A stretch of 64,000 nt of DNA, taken from Clostridia bacterium (lineage in GTDB: Bacteria > Bacillota > Clostridia > Christensenellales > Borkfalkiaceae). The notes under the pieces were generated by a model. That model was not told where the DNA came from and searched no databases. It saw only the letters and a program-made list of their open reading frames with translations. The stretch is taken from assembly GCA_017396365.1 (NCBI GenBank), contig JAFQMD010000008.1, positions 1-64,000 of the forward strand, in the 5' to 3' direction. The position numbers were made by a program, and so were the translations under genes. Shown piece by piece: positions 1 to 8,300 of this stretch (positions within the stretch are counted from its first letter, which is position 1; each line of letters starts with the position of its first letter).

Positions 1-43
1 AAATTGACAAGAACGTTAATATCTTAAAGATATTTTGTTTCAA
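1..43 (-). CDS. 5' end of an unidentified gene with a TTG start, running off the left edge
   Basis: A TTG at 41-43 (minus strand) is preceded seven bases upstream by AGAAGG at 51-56. It opens a frame reading M-K-Q-N-I-F-K-I-L-T-F-L-S-I to the window edge, the basic-then-hydrophobic pattern of a signal peptide or membrane segment. A promoter at 123-151 and a leader with two hairpins lie upstream. The nearby ATG in another frame stops after two codons. Only 14 codons are visible, so the product cannot be named. Confidence 0.5.
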   Translation of the reverse strand, partial: MKQNIFKILTFLSI

Positions 44-64
44 TTCATTTCCTTCTATTCAATT

Positions 65-122
65 TTTAATCTGCGTTGGTAAACTACCGTTTACCTGAGT
101 GCCATCTCGCGATAGCCTACCT
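65..122 (-). promoter_or_regulatory. Structured 5' leader with two hairpins
   Basis: In the predicted transcript of the left-edge gene, GCTATC-GCGA-GATGGC forms a 6-bp stem (one G-T pair) closed by a GNRA tetraloop, followed by GGTAAAC-GGTA-GTTTACC, a 7-bp stem. The two are separated by ACTCA. I do not recognise a known riboswitch class. The interval between promoter and start contains nothing else. Confidence 0.4.
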
Positions 123-151
123 ATCTTAACATAATTTCTTTCCACTGTCAA
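123..151 (-). promoter_or_regulatory. Sigma-A-type promoter for the left-edge gene
   Basis: Minus strand TTGACA (146-151), 17-base spacer, TAAGAT (123-128). It would start a transcript near 116, giving a leader of about 70 bases before the TTG start at 43. Confidence 0.65.
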
Positions 152-244
152 GCATTTTTTCCACCTTTTTAAAAAGTTTTTTAAATGTTTTTTCAGTATT
201 TTCTTACGCTTTTCTAAGTAGCCTCTCCTTGCGAGTGCTTGCAT

Positions 245-273
245 ATATTACCACTTTAATTTTCCTTTGTCAA
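245..273 (-). promoter_or_regulatory. Second upstream sigma-A-type promoter
   Basis: Minus strand TTGACA (268-273), 17-base spacer, TAATAT (245-250). It lies about 120 bases upstream of the other promoter and points the same way. The transcript could be a longer form of the left-edge mRNA or a separate small RNA. The only frame downstream begins right at the -10 element and has no ribosome binding site, so no protein is called. Confidence 0.5.
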
Positions 274-407
274 ACATTTTTTAGCAAATATTTTTAAAAT
301 TTTTCACTAAATTTTTACCTTTACTAAATAATGTGTTTTATGAAAATACCCACCACAAAATATTGTTTCATTATTATATAATTATATAAGAAATTTTTAC
401 AATAACA

Positions 408-432
408 AAAGCCTGCAAATTTTACAGGCTTT
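408..432 (-). terminator. Hairpin downstream of the CrtI-like gene
   Basis: AAAGCCTG (408-415) and CAGGCTTT (425-432) pair over a 9-base loop, directly after the stop codon of the minus-strand oxidoreductase. On the minus strand the stem ends in TTTTG, a short T tract. Confidence 0.5.
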
Positions 433-437
433 ATATA

Positions 438-1937
438 TTATTTACTTTTAAATTTTATTTTATCGGCTTTGCAAATTCTTTGAGCGGTAAACCTTGACGT
501 TATAACCGCAGGCGGAAGTCCACCGCCTGCCAAAAGCCATTGCCCTGCTAAATGGAAGTTTTTAAGCCCTTTTATAACTCCTTTTTTGTTTATCGCCTTG
601 CCCGTTGACGTGTGCACGAACGCTTGGAAAGAGCCGTTTCGTCCGTTTAAATAACGCTCGTACGTCATAGGCGTTATCGTATCTATTATCTCCACCTTTC
701 CGTCTAATTCGGGATATTTTGCAAGATAAATTTCAAGAAGTTTTTGGGCAATTTCTTGTTTTTTTGCTCTATAATCGCCCTTTTCTTTTATATCTTTCCA
801 CCAAAAATACATTTCGTCGTCGCCACTGAGCGTCGCTTGAACGACAAAATGACCGTCCGGCGTTTTTAACGTTTTATCGTAAGAATAGTTGCGGAAAGTT
901 ACCGAGCCGTGTTCTTTCTCAAGTTTTATGGCGTCGGAAAGGAAAACTCTGTGCGATAACGGATATTTAGCCCCGTCGCCTTGCACCTTAAAAACGGCAG
1001 TAGTAAAGGTGTAAATAGGATAATTCTTTCTATCTTCGAACATAAATTCAAAGTTTTTAAAAGAATATTTACTATTTAATAAATTTTTAAGAGTGTATTC
1101 AATCGGCGCGGTAGATATAATCCAGTCGGATTGTAAACTCTCGCCGTTTTTTAAAGTTACGCCCTTTGCAACGCCGTTTTCGATATCTATTTTTTCAACC
1201 TCGGCTAAAACGCGAATTTCAGCGCCGAGCGAAACCGCCTTTTCTTTTATCCTTTCAACAAGCCCAACCGAACCGCCGATAGGAATACCGCCGTCTTTTG
1301 ACGTTACGTGCGCGTACATATATAAAAAACTCATAAGATTGTAGTTTGCAGACATGTGCTCTGCAATCCACTTTCTAAGATACGGGTTTTTGAATTTTTT
1401 CGAGTAATCTTGACAACTGACCTTACAAGCCTTGCCGTAGTGGTAATAATCGCCAGCCATAGTAAAACCGATTTTTAAAAAATCCCACAAGTTCATTAAA
1501 TCAGTCGGTTTTTCCGTAGGAGCGTTTATTTTTTCAAATCTTTTAACGAGACGACAAAACTTTTTAATTTGTTTTTGGTCTTCGGGAGCAAAAGCAATCA
1601 AATCCTTTTCAAGCCTTTCAAGGTCTGTCCACATAGTGAACTTTTTTCCGTCGGCAAAGTCCAAAACGCAAAAATCTTCTTGATTAAAAATTTCAACGTC
1701 GTTAGAGAGAGCGCCTACTTCTTCCCACAGTTTATAGGTCGGCGATTTTGGGTTTGCGCCGACGAGCCAGTGAATACACCCGTCGATATAGCACCCTTTT
1801 CTCTCCCAACCGATACACGCTCCGCCGAGCGTGGAATTTTTTTCCAAAACGATAGTTTGGTAGCCGTTCTTTTGCAAATATATTGCCGAAGAAAGCCCTG
1901 CTACCCCACCGCCTATTATAATAACCTTTTTAGCCAT
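438..1937 (-). CDS. Phytoene-desaturase-like FAD oxidoreductase
   Basis: A 499-residue NAD(P)/FAD-dependent oxidoreductase of the CrtI/carotenoid isomerase superfamily. Residues 5-15 hold the dinucleotide-binding GGGVAGLSSA motif, followed by LEKN and LGG. The C-terminal FAD segment has HLAGQWLLAGGGLPPAV. Substrate is unknown; no carotenoid genes are nearby, so a desaturase role is not implied. The start at 1937 is preferred because GGGGGA lies six bases upstream; an in-frame ATG ten codons earlier (1967) has no ribosome binding site. It follows the small Cys-rich gene at 1970-2167 by 32 bases and is probably co-transcribed with it. Confidence 0.8.
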   Translation of the reverse strand: MAKKVIIIGGGVAGLSSAIYLQKNGYQTIVLEKNSTLGGACIGWERKGCYIDGCIHWLVGANPKSPTYKLWEEVGALSNDVEIFNQEDFCVLDFADGKKFTMWTDLERLEKDLIAFAPEDQKQIKKFCRLVKRFEKINAPTEKPTDLMNLWDFLKIGFTMAGDYYHYGKACKVSCQDYSKKFKNPYLRKWIAEHMSANYNLMSFLYMYAHVTSKDGGIPIGGSVGLVERIKEKAVSLGAEIRVLAEVEKIDIENGVAKGVTLKNGESLQSDWIISTAPIEYTLKNLLNSKYSFKNFEFMFEDRKNYPIYTFTTAVFKVQGDGAKYPLSHRVFLSDAIKLEKEHGSVTFRNYSYDKTLKTPDGHFVVQATLSGDDEMYFWWKDIKEKGDYRAKKQEIAQKLLEIYLAKYPELDGKVEIIDTITPMTYERYLNGRNGSFQAFVHTSTGKAINKKGVIKGLKNFHLAGQWLLAGGGLPPAVITSRFTAQRICKADKIKFKSK

Positions 1938-1969
1938 AAATCCCCCGTGATTTACTGCTTTTTTCATTT

Positions 1970-2167
1970 TTATTTGTGTTTATAAAACAACTGACAATGG
2001 CAAAAGCCCTCGAAATTTGGATCTTTAATTTGGCTTTTAAACTCTTCGCACATACATTTATATTCCGGCTTTTTACCCACTCTACAAGGGCAAAATCCGC
2101 CCTTTGCAATCAACCCTTCTCTAACGGTTGCAACTACTTTTTCGTCTTTGTTTAAAGTAATTCTCAT
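1970..2167 (-). CDS. Ferredoxin-thioredoxin reductase catalytic-chain-like protein
   Basis: A 65-residue protein with three Cys pairs: CPC (26-28), CMC (38-40) and CHC (56-58), ending CHCQLFYK. This is the pattern of the FTR catalytic beta chain, where these cysteines bind a 4Fe-4S cluster and form the redox-active disulfide. It is much shorter than plant FTR-beta, and the spacing between pairs differs, so it is best called FTR-like. Bacterial relatives often stand alone, and no thioredoxin or ferredoxin gene is adjacent. Start ATG is preceded by a GGTG-type site. The oxidoreductase at 438-1937 follows in the same direction, which suggests a shared redox role (inference). Confidence 0.75.
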   Translation of the reverse strand: MRITLNKDEKVVATVREGLIAKGGFCPCRVGKKPEYKCMCEEFKSQIKDPNFEGFCHCQLFYKHK

Positions 2168-2182
2168 TTTAACACCTCATCC

Positions 2183-2217
2183 ACCGCAAGCGGTCCCCCT
2201 TCCCCTCGAGGGGAAGG
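2183..2217. repeat. Paired perfect palindromes
   Basis: ACCGC-AA-GCGGT (2183-2194) is followed by CCTTCCCCTC/GAGGGGAAGG (2198-2217), a perfect 20-bp palindrome with a T-rich run after it on the plus strand. From memory, G/C-rich tandem palindromes of this kind recur between genes in gut Clostridia. It may act as a terminator on the plus strand. Confidence 0.6.
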
Positions 2218-2245
2218 CTTTATTTTATTTTTTAAGAAAAGTCGT

Positions 2246-2396
2246 GTTCGCAGTATATAAGCGTTAGAAAATAGCGTTTAGATACAAGCAAGACAAGGCT
2301 CATTTTGCTGACAAGGGTTTGGTAGACCTTTTTGGTCACCGAAATCTTGGCAATAAAATAGAAACGCCGTATTGCGCAGTATATAAGCGTTATTTT
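2246..2396 (+). repeat. Structured dispersed element, locus 1
   Basis: One full copy (about 2270-2396) preceded by a fragment of another copy's right end (2246-2266). Shared landmarks are AGATACAAGCAAGACAAGG, GACC-TTTTT-GGTC inside GGT/ACC, and GCAGTATATAAGCG at the right end. The outer arms AATAGCGTTTAGATAC and GTATATAAGCGTTATT pair with G-T wobbles and one G-A mismatch. The right end reaches the stop codon of the Cof-type gene (2390). No protein is encoded. Confidence 0.75.
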
Positions 2397-3193
2397 AACA
2401 AAAACCTGCGTATAACTTCGGCAACTCCACCTTGGTCGTTGGTTTTTTGAGTAACGTAATCGGCGTAGGGTTTTACTTCGTCCCTTGCGTTTATCATACA
2501 CGCGCCAACGCCTGCAACTTCAAACATTGCAACGTCGTTACCCTCGTCGCCAACAGCAACGCAATCTCTCTCGCTTATTCCCCAAATCTTACAAAAATCT
2601 TTGACAGCCGAGCCTTTGTTTATACCTTTTGGATTGATATCTATCATTCCTTCGTAGCATCTAACCGCCTCAACTTCGTCGCCGAAAATGGATAAAATCT
2701 CTTGTATATAACTTTCAACTTCGCCTTTAAAATTGATAAACATCATTTTGGGCGAGCCGAGCCTATTCTCTTTAACGAAAGAATATATATCGCCGACTTC
2801 CCTTGCTTTTACCCTACAAATCGAACAGTAAAATTCGGTTACTTCGGTGATTTTTTCAACGATAACTTCATCCGTAAAAACCTGAAAATAAAGCCCCCGT
2901 GACCTACCGTATTCAACGAGCCTTAAAATAAGTTCGGGCTTTAACTCGTGGCGAATTAAAACTTCGCCCGTGCTACTATCGAATATCTCACCGCCGTTAT
3001 ACGCGCCTATAAGCGGTTTAAACGGCAATTTTTCGGCGAGCATCTTTGCCGAAGTAGTCATTCTGCCCGTACAAAGAGCGAACTTTTTTCCAGCGGAAAA
3101 AAGTTCGTCGATTGCTTTTAAATTTTCTTCTGATACCGTTTTGTCGGAATTTGCAAGCGTTCCGTCAAAATCGCAAACTATTGCTTTATACAT
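2390..3193 (-). CDS. Cof-type HAD-superfamily phosphatase
   Basis: A 267-residue HAD hydrolase of the Cof/IIB cap class, probably acting on a sugar phosphate or similar small metabolite. Motif I is CDFDGTLA near residues 8-15 (nucleophile and acid Asp), motif II is the LCTGR segment, and motif III/IV is GDEGNDVAMFEVAG. The start at ATG 3193 gives the family-typical MYKAIVCDFDGTL; a TTG three codons upstream (3202) is possible. Neither has a strong ribosome binding site, and the gene overlaps the upstream membrane-protein gene by 8 bases, so translational coupling is likely. Its stop codon lies inside the right end of a dispersed element. Confidence 0.88.
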   Translation of the reverse strand: MYKAIVCDFDGTLANSDKTVSEENLKAIDELFSAGKKFALCTGRMTTSAKMLAEKLPFKPLIGAYNGGEIFDSSTGEVLIRHELKPELILRLVEYGRSRGLYFQVFTDEVIVEKITEVTEFYCSICRVKAREVGDIYSFVKENRLGSPKMMFINFKGEVESYIQEILSIFGDEVEAVRCYEGMIDINPKGINKGSAVKDFCKIWGISERDCVAVGDEGNDVAMFEVAGVGACMINARDEVKPYADYVTQKTNDQGGVAEVIRRFLLK

Positions 3194-4496
3194 CTTTTTC
3201 AACCAGTTTTAAAATCGTTGGGCAAAGCCCTAAAAAAGCGCCTACTACCGCAAATATTACGGTTACTAAGACGTTGGGAATAAACAAAAGCCTTACCGCG
3301 CAAAAAACGCTACCCACGATAGATATATACAAGCAAACTTTGCCAAGTTCAGTATTCTTTTTGACTATTGCCAAAACCGCCGACAAAACAAATATTACGC
3401 CGAATACGGATAAAGCCGTTATCCAGTAAGCGTAAGGCCCTTTTGCCATTCTACTAAAAACAAAGCCCACTATAACGCCTAAAAGTATTGAAACGGGCAA
3501 GTAGAACTTGTCCGAATTTTGCTTTCCGTTTGCAAATTTTGCCCTTAAGATAATAGCGCCGACGCCGTAAATTAGCATAGCCGACGGAAAAACCAACGCC
3601 CTAAACAAATCTCCACTACCTGCCGAGCACGCAAAACCTACGATTGACACCAAAATCGCCGTGAGCGGAATCATATCCATAAGTCCACCCCTTTTCGCAG
3701 TTTTTACCGTTGCCAAAGTAATTATAGACAGCGCGCCAAAAATCACCGCGGTATATCTTAGGCTTAACTTTAAGTAGCACCCGTCGGCAAAACCGCCGAG
3801 AGTTGCCCATACCGAGAAAAGCGCGTAAACGAGCGCAAAAGCAAGGCAATAAAAGGTGTTTTTATTTGCATAAACGCCTTTTAATAAAGCGAGCGTCTTG
3901 CTCTTTTTTCTCTCTTTTATCCTGCGCTTATAATCATCCGTTTCAGCGCGGAAAATGCCTTCTTCTTGCTTTTTATCGTATTCGTAAACGATAATTTGCG
4001 GACGGTGTAAAAATACACCCTGCGAGTTTTTCGCTCCTGCTTTTACGAGTTTTGCAGTAGTAAATTTCTTCTTTTTATCGTGAGTTATTATAACGCCTAC
4101 GATTTGGCAATCGCCCTTTACTCCGCCCGCGTCTTTATCTGACAAAAGGTTTACCTTTCCCTCGAAAGCGTGGCGCGCGCACGACTCGACTTTTGCTAAA
4201 AGTTCAGGGGCGTTTGCCCTTGCGTAACAATCGGTCAAAAGGTCTAAAATGTCCTTTTTCAAAACCTTGACTTCGGCTTTACACTTTGCGATAATCTTGT
4301 CTATTGCCGAGCGTTTGGCGTTTATTTGATATATTTTTAAATCTAACTCACCACCCGTTTTAACCCCGTTTTTCTTACGAAGAACTGAAAGTTCTTGGGA
4401 TAGAGCGTTCCCTTCAGCCGTCTTATCTCTTATAACGTCGTCGAGAAAATCTTTTCTCTTCATTTTTTGTATGGCTTGGGAAAAAAGTTCTTTCAT
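3186..4496 (-). CDS. Polytopic membrane protein with an N-terminal coiled-coil region
   Basis: 436 residues, not assigned to a known family. Residues 1-100 are rich in Lys, Glu and Leu and probably form a coiled coil; about 110-205 are soluble. From about 215 onward there are roughly eight hydrophobic helices separated by short Lys/Arg-containing loops. It sits between a cytidylate-kinase-like gene (15-base gap) and the Cof-type phosphatase (overlap), all on the minus strand, so a three-gene operon is likely. No catalytic motif is visible. Confidence 0.7.
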   Translation of the reverse strand: MKELFSQAIQKMKRKDFLDDVIRDKTAEGNALSQELSVLRKKNGVKTGGELDLKIYQINAKRSAIDKIIAKCKAEVKVLKKDILDLLTDCYARANAPELLAKVESCARHAFEGKVNLLSDKDAGGVKGDCQIVGVIITHDKKKKFTTAKLVKAGAKNSQGVFLHRPQIIVYEYDKKQEEGIFRAETDDYKRRIKERKKSKTLALLKGVYANKNTFYCLAFALVYALFSVWATLGGFADGCYLKLSLRYTAVIFGALSIITLATVKTAKRGGLMDMIPLTAILVSIVGFACSAGSGDLFRALVFPSAMLIYGVGAIILRAKFANGKQNSDKFYLPVSILLGVIVGFVFSRMAKGPYAYWITALSVFGVIFVLSAVLAIVKKNTELGKVCLYISIVGSVFCAVRLLFIPNVLVTVIFAVVGAFLGLCPTILKLVEKDV

Positions 4497-4511
4497 GGTC
4501 TATATTTTATC

Positions 4512-5114
4512 CTATTTATTCTTTAAAAATTCCTTTACAAAATCAGCAATTACCTTAGCCGACCTGTTTACGCCTATTCTCGTGTTTATGATAAGGTCGT
4601 AATTTTCAGCCTTGCCCCACTCTTTACCCGTGTATTTTTTGTAATAAGCAGAACGCGCCTTGTCGTTTTTAGCAATGAGTTTGCCGGCTTCAACCGGAGT
4701 AATTTTATAACCCTCGGAAACCCTTTTTCTCCTTATTTCAATGGGCGCGCAAATGAAAATTCTAATTACGTTTTCATAGTCTTTCAAAACGTGAGACGCG
4801 CATCTTCCAACGAACACGCAAGAGCCTTTTTTAGCAAGTTTTTCAATGACTTTTGCGTGCGCTCCGTTCACCTTATCGTAAGTTGCCGATTCACCGCCTA
4901 AAAAGCCTGAATACCAAAAGGTATTCGCAACTTGTTCTTCAGAAGAAACCACGACTTTTTTAGCAACGCCCGTAACGGCGGAGGTCATTTCGGAAATAGA
5001 TTTATCGTAACAGCGAACGCCGAGTTTAGTTGCGACTTTCGAGCCGATTTCCGCTCCGCCTGAACCGAACTGCCTACTGATAGTTACGTAAAACGTCTTG
5101 TTATCTTTTTCCAT
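4512..5114 (-). CDS. Cytidylate-kinase-like family protein
   Basis: 200 residues of the cytidylate-kinase-like (Cmk2-type) P-loop family. The N-terminal VTISRQFGSGGAEIG replaces the usual GxxGxGKS loop with the GSGG form typical of this family. Later FVGRCASHVL and RIFICAP resemble the monophosphate-binding region and its following strand; an Arg-rich lid follows (RRKRVSEG). True CMP kinases are usually about 220 residues with a standard P-loop, so the substrate is uncertain. GGAGGG lies just before the ATG, and a promoter lies at 5157-5185. First gene of the operon running to 2390. Confidence 0.8.
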   Translation of the reverse strand: MEKDNKTFYVTISRQFGSGGAEIGSKVATKLGVRCYDKSISEMTSAVTGVAKKVVVSSEEQVANTFWYSGFLGGESATYDKVNGAHAKVIEKLAKKGSCVFVGRCASHVLKDYENVIRIFICAPIEIRRKRVSEGYKITPVEAGKLIAKNDKARSAYYKKYTGKEWGKAENYDLIINTRIGVNRSAKVIADFVKEFLKNK

Positions 5115-5156
5115 AAAACCCTCCGAGTGTAAAACACTATTGTTTAAATTAAATAT

Positions 5157-5185
5157 ATTTTAATATATAAAGAGCGCTTTGTCAA
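5157..5185 (-). promoter_or_regulatory. Promoter of the cytidylate-kinase-like operon
   Basis: Minus strand TTGACA (5180-5185), 17-base spacer, TAAAAT (5157-5162), about 45 bases upstream of the ATG. Confidence 0.7.
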
Positions 5186-5255
5186 TAAAGAGTTAAAAAT
5201 TTTGACAAAATTTTAAGAGTTTTGGGCAAATTTTAAGAATAAGTAAAAAGCGCAG

Positions 5256-5288
5256 AAAACCCAACTTCGTGAAAAGATAAGGTTTTCT
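5256..5288 (-). terminator. Hairpin after the giant lipoprotein gene
   Basis: AGAAAACC (5256-5263) pairs with GGTTTTCT (5281-5288) just past the stop codon of the minus-strand giant gene. On the minus strand it is followed by GCGCTTTTTAC. The loop is long (17 bases), so this is only moderately convincing. Confidence 0.45.
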
Positions 5289-5309
5289 ACACTTTTCTTT
5301 TTTTACTAA

Positions 5310-8300
5310 TTATTCATAAGTTTTTTCAAGTAAATATACGTAGTATATTCCGCTTTGACCAACTTCTTCTGAATTTTCGCCGTAAACGTTTTTTATCTCG
5401 CTTACTTCATAATTTTCTACGTAAGAAACGTATTCGTCGTAAGAAGTAAAAGTATTCCACGTGCCAAACGGATCTAATACTAAATACACAAACGCGTCTT
5501 GGCTAAGTTTATAGCAGTCTTGAAGCCACATTGCGTCAATACATCCATAGTCCCAAACTTCTAACGCAAAGCCCATTCCGCTTGGTACAACGTGGAAAGT
5601 AGAAGTGAAATCATTACCCCATTGATCGTTATAGATAATCGAATTGTTTTCGCCTATTACGATAACTCTTCTCTCTTCTTCTACAAAATACGTTCCCATA
5701 AGTTTTTCGTAGTCGAGTTCGCATACAGCCCAAAGTTCGATGCCTTCTTTTCCGATAGCGAATAAATCTTGAACGGAAGTTACTACTTTAGTCATAGTTT
5801 CACTGCGGTATTCCCATTTACCTGTAAAAAGCATAAGATTGTAACACGGCTCAAGGTCAACCGTTGGATAAATCCACTCGGAGTCTTGTTGGTAAATAGA
5901 GCCCATATTGCCAAACTCGTCGTAACCGTTTTCAACCCAGCCGTATTCAGAATAGAAGGTTACTCTTACTTGGGTTAAAATTCTTGCATAAACGTATACG
6001 GTATCTTGCGACCATGCAACTACGCTGTCAAGTTCGTAATTCCAACAAAAATCTTCGTATTTTATCTCTACTCCGTATTCGCTCTTGACGAGTTCTAAAA
6101 GTCTTGCAAGCGTCACGTCTTCGGTATGATAGATAACGTATTCTTGACCTTCTACGGATAAGAAAATTCTCGGACGCACGTCGTACGCTTCAATGTCAAC
6201 CGCCCTTTCTATCGGGCTTGATACGTCTAACCAGTCGCCGTTATTCGTCCTGACGTTCCAACTGTAATTTTCAATTTGATAGTCGCCAAATTGCGCTAAA
6301 ATTTCGCTTAAAGAATAACTGTTTCCCTTTTCAAAGAACTTTTCGCCTTGCCATACGCCGTCTACGTTAAGAGTAACTCTAAACGTCTTTGCCGCAAATT
6401 TAACATAATATTCGGTACGATAGTTACGGTCGCCGTATTCTTGCGCAAACTCGGAATTAAACTTAAACTTATAGTCGTAATCGGTAAGAGTAACCGTTTC
6501 TCCGCTTGGTAAAGTTACGGTAATTTCGTAGTCTGAAAAACTACCCGAAATTCCAAAATAGTTTAAATCTATTTCTTCATAGCTTTCGTAATTCGACCTA
6601 TTGCAGTAGTCGTTTTCGTCGATAACTTCTACGTTTACGTAAACCATACCTTTTCTAATGCTTATATGGATTTCACCCTTATCTTCGTCAGAGAAAACGG
6701 TAGATTTAAACTCTTCTAACGAATAGCGCATATCGTTTATAAAAATCAACAAACTCGACCAGTCGTCCAAAATGTGTGCCATTTGTAAAATTTCTTCGCC
6801 GTTTAGCGCTTTATCGCTTATTATCTCAGGCTTATCATAATTTACGTTGTCTCCGCCTATATAGTACTTGATCGCTTTCGAAATTTCGATAATGCAATCA
6901 TCGTATATAAGATTATAGTAGTAATCAAAGTACGCGTCGGTTTTGCCCGATCCAAATAAAACTCCGTCAACTCTAATCGCGTAATTATACGGATCAGACC
7001 AAATTTCAACGTCTGGATTTAATTTCCTTAATTTCTCTTCTATAATTATGCTAACTGACGCCGGGCAATCAACGATTACTGTATAAGTTTCGATTTGGCT
7101 ATTAGAAGATTGCTTGTATTTTATAGTAACGGTAAATTCGTCGCTAAAGAGCGCGTTTTCAAAAAGCGTTAAATTGTCGCTTACTTTTTCGTCAAGGTCT
7201 TCAATCTTGCGTCCGTATCTGTACGCCGAATACTCGCTCGAGGATAAGCCGAGTTTTTCAATTACTTGTTCAACCGTCGGGGTTTGGGTTGCCTTGTATG
7301 AGAACTGTTGCCACTCGCCTTCATCATTTGCGGATATTATTTGATAACTTATATAATGAACGTACTCTACGCATTCTACTAAACAGTCCGCAGTTAAAAT
7401 ATCTCCATCAAACCCTTGTTCCATCTTTGCATAGAAATATTCAACGTGAAGCCCTAAGTCGCACCTATATCTTTCAAATACGACTTCTAAACTTACGGGA
7501 TAAGAATATTCATAAACTCTTTCGCCGTAGTCTGCGCTATTTACGGTAACTGTAAACGGCTCTATCGTAACCCTTGATAAAACGCCTACGATTATCGCGT
7601 ATTCGTCAATTACGTCGCTATCGCTTACTACGTTACCGCCAACCGTCCAAACGTAATAATATCCAAATTCTTGCGCTTGGGTTATTCTGTCTTGTAACCA
7701 ACCGCCGTCGGACTGCAAAATAAGCGATAAAGTGAAATCTTTTAACGCCCTTGTCTCTGCTTTTACACAAGTTTCTTGACATCCGCAATCGTAGAAAGGA
7801 TCGTTTTCGACGTAGTCGCCCATAAGCAAAACTACTCTATACTCACGGTAATGAGTTGGATAATAACCACATTCAGGGCAGGCGCTTCCGTCTTGTATAT
7901 TATCGTGCGGACATTCATAGCCACAGTTTGCACAGTAGCCGTACTCGTTCCAAACGTGTTCGTCGCATTTATTATCCCTATGATCGTATCTTACGGTTTC
8001 CCCACCGTTTAATTCGTAGTCTGAACTATAAACTATTACGCCGTCAACGTAAACGTCTCCGTTTTCAACGAACTGTGCAAAAGTAACGTAAACGAAAGGA
8101 TGCGGTAGGTTTTCTTCAAAAAGTCTTCCTATCGGATAACCTTTTGAAATTGATATATAACCGTTATAAAAATCGCTGTCAAAATAAATTTGAACTTTTT
8201 CAGGCGCTACGTATTCGTTATATCTAAACTCTATCGTGGTATTAACGTAAATTACGCTTTCTGCTGAAAGTTCTTCTCCGCAGTAGTAGAAAATACCATT

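Noticed and set aside
59-244. Open frame of 61 codons on the minus strand at the left edge
   Set aside because: It begins at the -10 element of a promoter, has no ribosome binding site, and runs through a second promoter and leader hairpins. Lys-rich composition follows from the A+T-rich DNA.
1093-1985. Plus-strand frames opposite the CrtI-like gene
   Set aside because: They are antisense to a clear enzyme gene, with no ribosome binding sites and no recognisable domains.
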